Shown here: positions 10,906 through 21,410 of the stretch, in pieces
Layout of the letters: the number at the start of each line of letters is the position of its first letter
Position numbering within the stretch: position 1 is the first letter of the stretch
Source of the DNA: Valencia hispanica
Lineage: Eukaryota; Chordata; Actinopteri; Cyprinodontiformes; Valenciidae
Length of the DNA stretch: 64,000 bases
Assembly: GCA_963556495.2 (NCBI GenBank)
Contig: OY747716.1
Location: 50,749,818-50,813,817, forward strand
Direction of reading: 5' to 3'
The notes under the pieces: model-generated
The model's database searches: none
Told to the model about the DNA's origin: nothing
What the model saw: the letters and a program-made list of their open reading frames with translations, nothing else
Program-made: the position numbers and the translations under genes

Positions 10906-13162
10906 GTAAGGCCTCACCACCACCAGGGGGCGACAGTGGGGCAGCTTAAACACATTTAAAAGAGTACGAGAGATTTAGTGGTGAACGTCATCCGTTGTCC
11001 GTCCCGTGTCTGCCGTGTCCTTCAGCTCCAGCCTACCTGCTCACCCCCCCCCACTCTCCGTCCTATCAGAGGTCACAGGTGGAAGCACCTGATCTGTCTT
11101 AAAGGAACAGTACAGAAGGAGAAGTCAGATATGGCTAAGCTGAGCACCTGGTCATTAGCTGGAGAATTAGGATCATGTCATTCCTCTAGCTCGGAAATTT
11201 GCTAACAATTTTCTTTTCACTCCCATAAATGCTGGCTTTTTGCTATGCAAATTCTTGAATTAAGAAAATTATTGGCTAAAATTATCTAAGAAAATAATGT
11301 AATCCAATTAACTTGATTATCCCACTAGTAACACATAGGTGAGATAATAAATATATACACAATCATTTAATGGTAGAGCACGTTTTGTACGTTTGTGCTA
11401 ATTGTAAATAGCATTTATTATTACGCAGTTTTAAAATTTGATCTGACATTTTTGTAGACCTGTTTTTGCCTTTTTTCCAGCTCCTTTAACACGATTTATT
11501 TGTCACCAGCTGGAGTTTAAAGTGTGAAATATTTAAAATTTCTTAGATGTTTAAATCCATCTCATCCACTCTAAAAAACTGTTTCCGGTTAATTTAGCTA
11601 ATTAGCCGATTGCTTGCTAACAGAATGATAAAATGAGCGACTTAATGGTCGATGAGCTAAGTGGCAGCTAAGATTAGGAAATTACTTTAAAAATGAATCA
11701 CGTGTTTAGGGACATTTAATTGTAAACTCTTTGACATGTTCTTTAAAGATGAACTATATTTGTGCGGTTAGCTTGGATTATGCTGTTTAATTTGCCAGAT
11801 ATTTAGTATGTATTTCATATTTTAGCAGCAATTCTCAGATTAAAGCAAATGTGAATGACGAACCTTTGTTTTGTAAATCCTTTGTTGTTTATTATAAGTA
11901 GGTAACATCCTTTTAAACAGAACGTCATAAAGAGCGGTGCTAATCAGTATAGTTAGCATGCTTACTTTAAAGCTGCATTGTGTAATATTTTTGTTACAAT
12001 AAAACCGTTTTTTAAAATCTATAGTCAGTTTTTATTTCATGTTCTGACGATACGATTCAGTCTAGTACTGTATTTTGAGGTGGTTCGGGTCGGTACCACC
12101 TCAGGGTGCGCTTGTGAGAGTGGTTAACGTGACGTAATGACGCACGTACGCACCCCGCCGGTGTTCTCCGTCAGTTAGAAAAAGAAACAGAAAACTTTAT
12201 TTGTAGTACACCGAAAGGTTACAGAAATTCATCTTAAACAAGGCTCCGCATCATCTTTACACACACATACAAACAAACAAACAGTAGAAGACCTAAGACC
12301 ACATTTAGCTGAACTAAAATCACACACATTGATACTTAAAAAGACGCTAGATAAGCTAAGCTAGCCAGCCCAGACAGCCACACAAACTCTACATAAGTCA
12401 AAGAAGAGAACACTTTTGTGCGGCGCTACAAAAATGGCCTCTGACCGTCGTAGAGCTCGGACTAACGATCGCGCACTTCGCTTAAACGTCACTGGAGTGC
12501 GCGTTTTACTGGCTGCAGTTCCTCTAACGGCCACACGGTTTGCTATGTGCAGCACACTCTCCGCAGAGAAGCTTTAATATACATATTTTTCACTTATAGT
12601 TAAGTTCAATCAATCAATCTTTATTTATAAAGCACTTTTCATACAAAACTGCATCTAAAAGTGCTTTACAGATTAAAACTACCCCTCATAAAACCACATT
12701 CCCATCCCTCCCCTAAAGAATTAAAAACATGATCGCATGTTTAACTTTCATATCTTTTAGCAATATATGAATTAATTAAATGAAAAAAAAAAAAGTTAAC
12801 CTTTTCAGCCCAACTCTGCCAATTAGCCATTTGCTAGTTCCCAGCCAGATGAAATGAGTTTTCAACAAGCAAAAATAGCAACTTTAGCAGGATAACTTGA
12901 TCAGCATAATGGAAACAAGGAAAAACGTAGATGTGAATATTTCTCCAGTTTTACATCCATGTGTGAAGCTTTTATATCTGACTTCACCTTCCATCATAAC
13001 AGCTTTTATTAGTCCAGCCAGGCCCGTCTCTTCTGCAGCCATCCCGTCTCTGCCTGGACCTCCGTCTCTCTGATTATCCCTCTGTGTCGGCTCGTTGTTC
13101 CGTGTGGTCACATCCTTCTGTGTTTGTCTGTTTTTGTGCTTCTGTCTCCCGGCTTGTTGCAG
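10906..13162 (+). other. Intron between the two mutually exclusive exons
   Basis: This 2,257-bp spacer holds AT-rich sequence, a probable MITE whose ends read TTAAAGCTGCATTGTGTAAT (11968) and ...AAGCTTTAA (about 12573), and a LINE/SINE tail at 12604-12716. The region 12100-12560 is relatively CpG-rich (GACGTAATGACGCACGTACG). The last 90 bases are pyrimidine-rich and end in CTTGTTGCAG. No further copy of the S3-S4 exon is seen. Confidence 0.6.
12604..12716 (-). repeat. LINE/SINE 3' tail fragment
   Basis: AATCAATCAATCTTTATTTA followed by TAAAGCACTTTTCATACA is the reverse complement of a retroposon 3' end with a GATT tandem tail. It aligns with 6766-6890 (ATACAAxAxTGCATC, AGTxCTTTACAGATTAAAA). 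Orientation is minus relative to the host gene. Only the 3' portion is present. Confidence 0.65.
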
Positions 13163-13254
13163 ATATGTCACTGAGTTTGTGGACCTGGGTAATGTGTCAG
13201 CCTTAAGGACGTTCAGGGTGCTGCGAGCGCTCAAAACCATCTCAGTCATCCCAG
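13163..13254 (+). CDS. scn5la: Nav alpha subunit, alternative DI-S3/S4 exon, Asp (adult-like) form
   Basis: A 92-bp exon encoding [12 protein letters not shown] and [19 protein letters not shown]. The acceptor is TTGTTGCAG|A and the donor CCCAG|GTGAGA. The first base completes the Ala codon from 2810-2938 and the last base starts a Gly codon finished at 18791. [20 protein letters not shown] is the canonical vertebrate form of this segment. The S4 helix carries the R/K gating charges at three-residue spacing. It lies 2.26 kb downstream of the Lys form; the next constitutive exon is 5.5 kb further on. Confidence 0.96.
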
Positions 13255-14988
13255 GTGAGAGACACGAGGGAGGAAAGAGGGAGAGAAAACCTCCTGAGCT
13301 GAGCAAGCTGCTAGAAATGAGTGGCTGTGTTTCATATCTCACGCTGCATACTCCCTACTGAGGCTCATTTATCTGCTTTATAATGTCTGCCAAATTAACT
13401 CAGAGGTGGTATGCAGAAACTTTCACCAGCGTCTCACTGACATTGGGAGTGGACAGCAGAGGCAAAGCAAACAGCCAGCGACCTAATGAGACAAGACCAA
13501 GAAGGAAGGATCAGTTCTAAATATATTAGCTTATTATGAGGATTTAATGTTCAATACAGAGTAAAATAGGATGAATTAGAGCTGAAAATAAATAGCAGAA
13601 TCCAGAGCAAAACATTTTTTATATGACACTTTTCACTATTATTCATGTCAAGATGTTTCTTTCTGTAATAAAATCTGTGTTTTAAAAATGATAATTTCAC
13701 AATTTCGGGCAAAATTTTCTGCTTCATTATTCTTTCAGTCAAATATTTCTTTGGTTCACTCAGTGATACAGTAGACGCCCGGTCTCCCTCCAGAAACACT
13801 TCAATTTTAACAGTTCAAAACCAAATATACCATAATATCCATTAATAAACACAGTGGAAACGGTGTTAGCACTTTAGCAGAAGCTAACACCGTTTGTTAT
13901 CAGGATGTTTCTGTTTCCAGATGTCCCAAACGGGCTGAACGAGGCTTCATTGGAACAATTAACTTTATCCATCCATCAGCTTCAGTCCAGTCCTGGGTTC
14001 TTTTTATTATATGGAAAGCAGGCTGTGTGTCTAAAGGTGTTTCACTGAGTGTCTAGAAAGATTCAAACCGTCCTGCCGTTCTTAAGTAAGCTCTGCACTG
14101 GTGGCAACCAAATCCATTTAGTGAATCATGGAGAAGGTCCTAAACCCTTGGTTGGGTCTTCTAAAGGTTTCGTCCAATCAGCTGGTCAGGAATAAAGTAG
14201 AAATTTAAAGTTAAATCGCTGTTCAGTTTGGATTGCTCTCACCTATTGATCAGAGATGACTGGAAACAATCATTGGGTTATTAAGTTATTCGTATGAATC
14301 TAAAACAGTAAAAGTGAGCCCTCATTAGACTGTAGATATTTTCTTTTTTTGATATTTAATAAAATAGAAGTGTAAATGACTCAGTTTCAGTCTAATTCGG
14401 TCAGCTCTCTGTGAGATAATAAACCATCTTTAGTCAGAAGTTCGGCCTCTGTGTGTCCACTCTGTGCATGTTGGTATTCGGGGCTAAACAGCAAGCCATC
14501 ATGTTGTTGTGCCAGTTTAGTACCTGTGTTATTATAACCCTGTTCAACACCAGGAATCAGAGCTGCACTTCACTCATTAGTTAACAGACGCCGAAAAATG
14601 GACCAGGTCTGTTTCTAATGAATCAACTGAAAAAACATTAGAAATCATGAAAACTTTGAGTTTTCTTGAATCTGGTGACATTTGGATGGATGTCAGCTTG
14701 TCTGCACCCTCTGTTCTCTTCTCAGTGTTTGTTCCTGTTGTTCCTACCGGCTCGTCACGTCTTTGTGTCTCAGTGTAACTTGCTTGATGCTGATGACTTT
14801 TAGCAGGAGGAGTCTCTCATTTATCCGTTTTTTTTTTCATAATAAAGAAATGCATGATTATTTATTTATTAACCTCCGTAAAGATGGCCGCCCTTCATGA
14901 ATTACTGAGTCAGTCATGAACCGTGGGGGATGTGGGCATTTTAACTCCCTCACTTTTCCATCAGTTTTACTCAAACACTGTGTGGTGT
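13255..14988 (+). other. Intron interior with a shared repeat fragment
   Basis: Mostly unique-looking AT-rich sequence. At 13799-13890 a fragment (ACAGTTCAAAACCAAATATA, CACAGTGGAAACGGTGTTAG) matches part of the pogo/Tigger-like element at 59007-59414. Nothing else is recognised. Confidence 0.5.
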
Positions 14989-15401
14989 TATATTTGCAGA
15001 GGTGGATAGTAACTAGTTACATTTACTTGAGTAACTTTTTGGGAAAAGATGTACTTTTAGGAGTAGCGTTACTACACTGCGCTTTTTACGTTTACTTGAG
15101 TAATATCATTGCGAAGTATCGCTACTCTGACTTGAGTAAAACTTGTGGATAATCTACCCAACACGAGTAACTTCAGTGAATGAAGAAAAAAAGTTTTAAC
15201 CAAAAATGCATGAGACACAGAAACACACGTACAGTTTATGCTCCTCCCTCTCTGGAATATGTTTTCATTCACTGCAAACCGTTTTATTCTCCGCGGGAGT
15301 TCGCTTCATTCATTCTGGCCGCTGTTTACATCCAGACGCGGACGTGCGCGCAGCTCAGTGCGCCCTCGCGGAGCAGATACCGCACATGGAGCGGGTTTAT
15401 C

Positions 15402-17780
15402 TCTGATTATTGCTCTTGGAGACTTTAATAAAGCCGATCTGAGAGAGGAACTTCCCAAATACAAACAATATATGAAATGCCCGACCAGAGAGGAGGGGAC
15501 ACTGGATCACTGTTACAGCACGATAAGCGGGGCCCATCACGCAGACAGAGGCTGAAGCTCTCCAAACCTGAGGACTAAAAAACTGTGGAGCAACGAGGCT
15601 GTGGAGGAGCTTCGCACCTGTTTAGTAACTACAGACTGGGACACAATGAGGGCTGCTTCTAACAGCTTGGATGAGTTTACGGATACTGTCACCTTCTATA
15701 TACACTTCTGCGAGGACAACGTTGTGCCATCACGCACCAGGGTGAGTTAGAATAATAACAAACCTGGTTTACTCCTAAACTCAAACAGCTGTGGCTAGAA
15801 AAGAGAAAGGCATTCAGAAGCGGAGACAGGGACTGCTACAGAGAGGCCAAGTACAGGTTCAGAAAAGAAGTGAACACTGCTAAACAGCAGCACTCTGAGA
15901 ATAATCAGCAGCAGATCTCAGAGAACGACTTGGCCTCTGTGTGGAAAAAAACTCCCCGCTCCACTGATGACTTGCTGTTGGCCAACACCCTCAACGACTT
16001 TTACTGCCGTTTTGACCACCCACCAAGCAGCCCTCACACCTCCACCTGTCCCAACAATAGAGACACTTTGGACACTCATCCCCCCACCCCCACCATAGAG
16101 GAATTAACACCATCAAAGACTTCACCCACAGCACCCCCCTCCTCACCCCTCACCTATGATGAACTCACATCAACTCCAACTAAAACCCTTCATATTCATG
16201 AACAGATGTGAGGAAACAGTCCCAGACGGTGTGTCTCCTGCCACTCTCAGACACTGTGCAAATGAGCTGGCCCCAGTGTTCTCTGGCATTTTCAACTCCT
16301 CACTGCAGGCATGTCATGTGCCTGCCTGCTTCAAGACCTCCACCATAGTCCCTGTCCCCAAGAAGCCAAGGATCACTGGACTTAATGACTACAGACCTGT
16401 GGCTCTGACATCTGTGGTCATGAAGTCATTTGAGCGCCTGGTTCTGTCCTATCTCAAGACCCTCACGGCCCCCATCCTGGACCCTCTGCAGTTTGCCTAC
16501 AGAGACAACAGGTCTGTAGATGATGCCATCAATATGGCTCTTCACTTCATCCTGCAGCATCTGGACTTCCCGGGAACCTACGCCAGGATCCTGTTTGTGG
16601 ACTTCAGCTCTGCCTTCAACACCATCCTCCCAGACCTTCTCCAAGGCAAGCTATCCCAGATGAACGTGCCTGATCCCATCTGCAGGTGGATCACTGACTT
16701 CCTGACGGACAGGAAGCAGCATGTGAGGCTGGGGAAGAATGTCTCGGACTCTCGGACCATCAGCACCCGCTCCCCTCAGGGCTGTGTTCTTTCTCCTCTG
16801 CTCTTCTCCCTGTACACCAACTGCTGCACCTCCAACCACCAGTCTGTCAAACTAATTAAGTTTGCAGATGACACCACGGTTATTGGACTCATCTCGGACA
16901 GGGATGAGTCTGCCTACAGGATGGAGGATGAACGTCTGGTGTCCTGGTGCAGCCGCAAAAACCTGGTGCTGAACGCCCAGAAGACAGTGGAGATTATTGT
17001 GGACTTTAGGAAGCACACAGCCCCCCCCCCCATCGTCCTGACTGACACCCCCATCACCACTGTGGACTCATTCCGCTTCTTTGGTACCACCATCACCCAG
17101 GACCTCAAGTGGGAGCCCACCATCACCTCGGTCATAAAGAAGGCCCAGCAGAGGATGTACTTCCTGAGGCAGCTGGAGAAATTCAACCTGCCAACATGGA
17201 TGATGATGCAGTTCTACACTGCAATCATCGAGTCCATCCTCACCTCCTCCTTCACCGTGTGGTATGCTGGCGCCACCATCAGGGACAAACAGAGACCGCA
17301 GCGTGTTGTGGGCTCTGCTGAGAAGGTGATTGGCTGCAGACTCCCATCTCTGCAGGACCTGTACACCTCCAGGACACTTGGGCGTGCAGGTCGGATCACA
17401 GCCGACCCTTCTCACCCTGGACACAGACTGACCTGCTCCCCTCAGGCAGGAGGCTCCGGTCCATTCAGACCAGAACCTCTCGCCATAAGAACAGTTTCTT
17501 CCCCTATGCTGTTGGACTCATGAACAATAACCCTAAGACTGTTCCCACCACCCGCTCACTTACATGACCCATTTTGTGGTTTTGAAGCACCTGTCTGATT
17601 TGCACCGATCGTTACCTGCACTCATGTATATATCAATCTGTGTAGCATATTATATTTTTATTTAAGTGTTTGTCTGTTTGTTTTTGTATCTTTGCACAAA
17701 GTACCGCAACAATTTCCTAATGTAGTAAACCTGCCCAACATTTGGCAATAAAACCCTTTCTGATTCTGATTCTGATTCTG
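15402..17780 (+). mobile_element. CR1/L2-clade non-LTR retrotransposon, 5'-truncated
   Basis: The insertion starts inside the endonuclease domain (LGDFNKADL at about 15412, then EEGTLDHCYSTISGAH), continues through reverse transcriptase, and ends with AATAAAACCC and a TTCTGATTCTGATTCTGA tail at 17761-17780. That tail of short tandem repeats and the ORF text are typical of fish CR1/L2-group LINEs. Frames change between the endonuclease remnant, the linker (15870-16211) and the RT (16156-17523), so it is defective. It sits in the sense orientation of the host gene and supplies a polyadenylation signal within the intron. Rex1 is an alternative family name. Confidence 0.85.
16156..17523 (+). pseudogene. 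Reverse transcriptase of the CR1/L2-type element (defective)
   Basis: The 455-codon open frame holds the RT core in order: [76 protein letters not shown], and [15 protein letters not shown] with the catalytic FADD. The residue before SPQG is Arg where Gly is usual (TGSPQG). The product is out of frame with its N-terminal domain, the join near 16205 being a frameshift, and its C-terminus shifts frame after TADPSHPGH. The open RT suggests a fairly recent insertion. It would act on its own RNA at the nuclear target site if intact, but here it should be inactive. Confidence 0.85.
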
Positions 17781-18307
17781 AAAGTGAGACCTCTTGTTTG
17801 TACACAAGCTTAGTTTTTTTTCAAGATGTATTCTTATCTGCTGAGCTTATTGTGCCATTTAGAGATGTTAAGTATAGGCCAAACACCAAACATTCTCAAT
17901 GGAAGTACTTTAACCTATTCTAACATGCAGTATATATATACATTACCTACTGTAAGTATTAGTTTCAAAGGTTTTTCTTGGAAAAAGATAGTTTGATTTT
18001 AATGCTTGAATTTCTTATTTAGTCAATTTGCTAATTATTTGTTTAAAATTTAGTTTTTAATTCATCAGAATTTGTGCATGATTAAATTTTTGTCAGTCTC
18101 ATGACATCATTTTGAAACATTACATCACATGTTATGATTAAATAGTTTCTCAGTACCTAAATTGCCTTTTAATCAAATAATACTTTTTTACTTGTGTAAT
18201 TTCTTAGATAGCTACGTTTTACTTTTACTTGAGTAAAAATATGTTGAAGTATTGCTACTCTTACTTGGGTAAAATCTTTTGCTACTCTACCCACCTTTGT
18301 ATATTTA

Positions 18308-18790
18308 TTCCCCTAACCCGAGTGCACAGTTAGACTAATGATAGCGCATATTTCGTTTGCGTTTAACTCTGGCATACGGTTGCTTCATGCATGCTCACTC
18401 TGACTCTCCTGCTTCTCATGATTGCGCTCTGTGCTCGCCTTCAGCCATGTTTCTGTAAAGATTTTAAGAGACAGATCCAGTCTAGGTAGCGCATGAACTC
18501 ACATCCCCCACACTTTTGAAACTCTTGCTACGCCACTGGCATCAGTGAAAGAGTGGTCCAGATCCTGACTCTAAAACTAAATCTTTGTTTAGAGGTCTAC
18601 AAAATATTCTCTTTTGGATCAAATTTAGTCATTAAAGCCTACGTTTCAGTAAATGTGTATCAAAGGGCCGCCATCTTTACCTGCTCAGATCTGATTGTTG
18701 TTTATTAAAGCTAGCTGTTTGACATTATAATTTAAAAGCGCTTATAAAGTGTTAATGTTCCCTGCGTCCCCCCTCCCGGCGGGCCCTCAG
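18308..18790 (+). other. Intron end before the S5 exon
   Basis: No gene or repeat recognised. The last 25 bases (CTGCGTCCCCCCTCCCGGCG, GGCCCTCAG) form a pyrimidine-rich acceptor. Confidence 0.5.
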
Positions 18791-19033
18791 GCCTGAAGAC
18801 GATCGTTGGGGCTCTGATTCAGTCGGTGAAGAAGCTCGCTGACGTGATGATCCTCACAGTCTTCTGCCTGAGCGTCTTCGCCCTCATCGGCCTGCAGCTG
18901 TTCATGGGAAACCTGCGACAGAAATGCGTCCGCAGCACGGAGCACTGCATCAACAGCAGCCTGCCGACCAACACCTCCTTCTTCTGCAACAACAAGACCT
19001 GGGCCTCCGTAAAGGACTTCATCGAAGACGAAG
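18791..19033 (+). CDS. scn5la: Nav alpha subunit, DI S4-S5 linker, S5 and turret exon (243 bp)
   Basis: The exon encodes [16 protein letters not shown] (S4-S5 linker), [18 protein letters not shown] then LQLFMGNL (S5), and the extracellular turret [39 protein letters not shown]. It completes the Gly codon begun by either 92-bp exon. The donor is GAAG|GTGAGT, splitting a Glu codon. The turret has three N-glycosylation sequons (NSS, NTS, NKT) and paired cysteines, as usual for Nav channels. The turret is the most variable part of the family. No lesions. Confidence 0.95.
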
Positions 19034-20820
19034 GTGAGTCCGGGGCCGGTCAGGGAGGTTGAACGGTGAAGCGGTGTGGTGTTTGCTGCCTGCTGCACTG
19101 AGGAATGTAGCTGTTTAAGTGGTGATTCACACAGTTTCTGCATGTTTGGGATGAGATTAGGTGAAATCCAATGCTCCTGAAGGCCAAACTGTTGGATGCA
19201 GGATGGTGTAGACACAGCGACAGCAGAACCGGACCTGCTTCCAGTTCGCTCTGTAGATGTGTGTCAGGCTGCAGTGACGGCTGGTGCTTCCTAAATGGAC
19301 TGGACAATGTCATGTTGGAGCTGTGGTTAGAACTGACGTCAGTGAATGCACACACACATGCTGTCAGAGGAAAGTCAGGCTAGGTTTACATACAGCACAC
19401 ACATCCACACACGCACACGCAGGAGGCTCTGCTCGGCTATCCTGAATACACGATATCCATCATGTCAGGCACGTGGAGCGCAGAACCAAGGTTTATATGG
19501 ACAAACTGACCTCCTTTAATCTCCTGATTCAGTTGTTTTCCCTCATATTATCCTCCCATGCAGTCAAACTTACTCTGACCTTAAAGACATTTTTGAAATG
19601 TGTTATTCTCTAGGGTTTATAAAATCTTTTATTGTACTTTGAGGGCTTTTGTAGGAAGTTTTGGAGTAGAGTATCACCATTTTCAGATATTAACTTCCCT
19701 TTTTACATCAGGCATGAGAAGGCTCCTGAACTCAAAGGATGAACCAGTTTGTGTCGACACAGAAAGGAGGCTAAGCCCTTTGTTCCCAGCGCCTTGTCAC
19801 AAAAACAACATTCGTTCTCATTTGTTTCATTAAATCTCTATTTTGTATTACAAACAAATATATTTTTCTAACCAAAGTCTATATAAGTTACAAAACATTT
19901 CATCTTAATTTAGCATATCCTATCTTAGCTCAGTTTAACTTAGCTAAACTTATTTAATCTTAGCTTAGCTTAGCATACCTTGGCTTGGTGTATCCTATCT
20001 TAGCTCAGTTTATCATTGCTAAACTTATTTAAGCTTAGCTTTGCATACCTTAAGTTGAACTTGAAGCATTTTTTATTCAAATATGTGCAGGTTTATTTCT
20101 GTACGATATTACATTTATAGATAAGTAACCTGGAAAGCGGACCATTTTGAACTTTGTGGGGTTTTAAAATAACATTTAGCTCTTAATTTATTTAAAGTAC
20201 TTTAATCTTTATGTTGTGAGAACTTTTGAATTGCATTTTTTGGAAAAAAGATTTGAATATTTTTTAAATGCATTTTGGACAATACATGTTCTTTAAATGG
20301 CATTCTAAACATTTCTGAAGTTGTTGTTTTGCTGAAATGTTTCTGGAAAGTGAGAATGTTCATTTTGACATATATAAAGAAAAGAAAAGAATAAATAGCA
20401 ATACATATCACCCTAACCCTATCACACATGCTTTAAATTATATCACAATATAGATTTGAGGTCATATCGCCCAGCCCTAAGGGCCAGGTATAGTTCCTAA
20501 AACATAATACCAAGAAATGAAGCTCTTTGTTGTGTCTTGTTTATAAATCAGTGATATCTGCATCATTAATCATTACTGGATGTTTGATGAATTCCACTCA
20601 GGACAGTGTGTTGTTGAAATTATAAGGCCCAGCTGCTCGTGGCTCCTGCTTTTTAACAGAAGGTCAGACGTTCAAACAAAGAACGGATATTTCTACAAAC
20701 ACACTGAACATTCATCACTGGGAAACCCTTTATTCTTCTTCAAGCTGCACACAAAGACTTTCACTGAATGAAGCTTGGATTTTCCATGCTGAGAACGAAT
20801 CAGTTAAACAAGTTAGACGT
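19034..20820 (+). other. Intron interior with TTAGCT-rich duplications and a hAT remnant
   Basis: At 19919-20055 a segment of about 70 bp (TATCTTAGCTCAGTTTA..., AGCTAAACTTATTTAA, TTAGC...CATACCTT) occurs twice in tandem, rich in TTAGCT. At about 20430-20479 the text ATATCGCCCAGCCCTA is the terminus of a hAT-type element (reads TAGGGCTGGGCGATAT on the other strand), with no partner end found. The rest is not recognised. Confidence 0.5.
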
Positions 20821-20879
20821 TCATAACTTATTTTTATTCATCAATTTCTGTCATGGTGAAATGATTACAACCTTTGTTT

Positions 20880-21410
20880 ATTTTTCACATCACGACGTCT
20901 AAAAATGAAGTAAATCTGACCTCCCAGGAACAAATAACCAATTTCCAGTTTCTCACATTGTTGTGGAGGAATTTTGGTCCAGCTAATTGAGGTTTGCTTG
21001 CACGGCTCTCTAAAGGTCTCGCCACAGCGTTGCTAACGTGTTTGGACTTTGACTAGACCATTGCAACAGCCTACTGTATCTTAGATTCACTGCTGCATTG
21101 TGACAGTGCAAGGCTTTGGTCTCCAGGAGAATTCATTGTCCACTGGTTCCTGGGTCCAATGGCAAAACAAGCCCACATCATCAGCCCTCCACCACCAAGC
21201 TAAACAGTCAGTTTGTGATATTTTTGCTGAGCTGCTGTGCTTGATCTCTCTAAATTCGATGGATTTTAAATAAACATCTCTTCATTGGTTTCATCAGTCC
21301 AAAGGACATTGATGTCTTGTGTTTGGTTCAGATGCTGCTTTACAAGTTTGTCATGTTTCCATATTAGATTAAATAAAATAAGCTTTCTCCTTCAGGCTCC
21401 TTCTACCTAG
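20880..21410. repeat. Degenerate interspersed repeat
   Basis: CTCACATTGTTGTGGAGGAA, TTTTGGTCCAGCTAATTGAG, CTTTGACTAGACCATTGCAA and GGTTTCATCAGTCCAAAGGA are hallmarks of a common fish non-coding repeat. Pieces of the same family occur at 40310-40390 and 40850-40960. No ends are clear. Confidence 0.5.

Larger units (their letters stand above)
14997..18299. mobile_element. hAT-like element, split by a CR1/L2 retrotransposon
   Basis: The left end CAGAGGTGGATAGTAACTAG and the reverse-complemented right end CAAAGGTGGGTAGAGTAGCA are inverted repeats, followed on both sides by ACTTGAGTAA-rich sequence typical of a widespread fish family. The flanks TATATTTG (14989-14996) and TATATTTA (18300-18307) match at seven of eight bases, an 8-bp target duplication as in hAT transposons. 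No hAT transposase is present. The interior from about 15402 to 17780 is a later retrotransposon insertion; element sequence resumes after it. Confidence 0.8.

Noticed and set aside
13095..13361. The S3-S4 exon as a single 88-residue ORF running into the intron
   Set aside because: The reading frame extends past clear AG and GT splice sites at 13162/13255; only 13163-13254 matches the channel.
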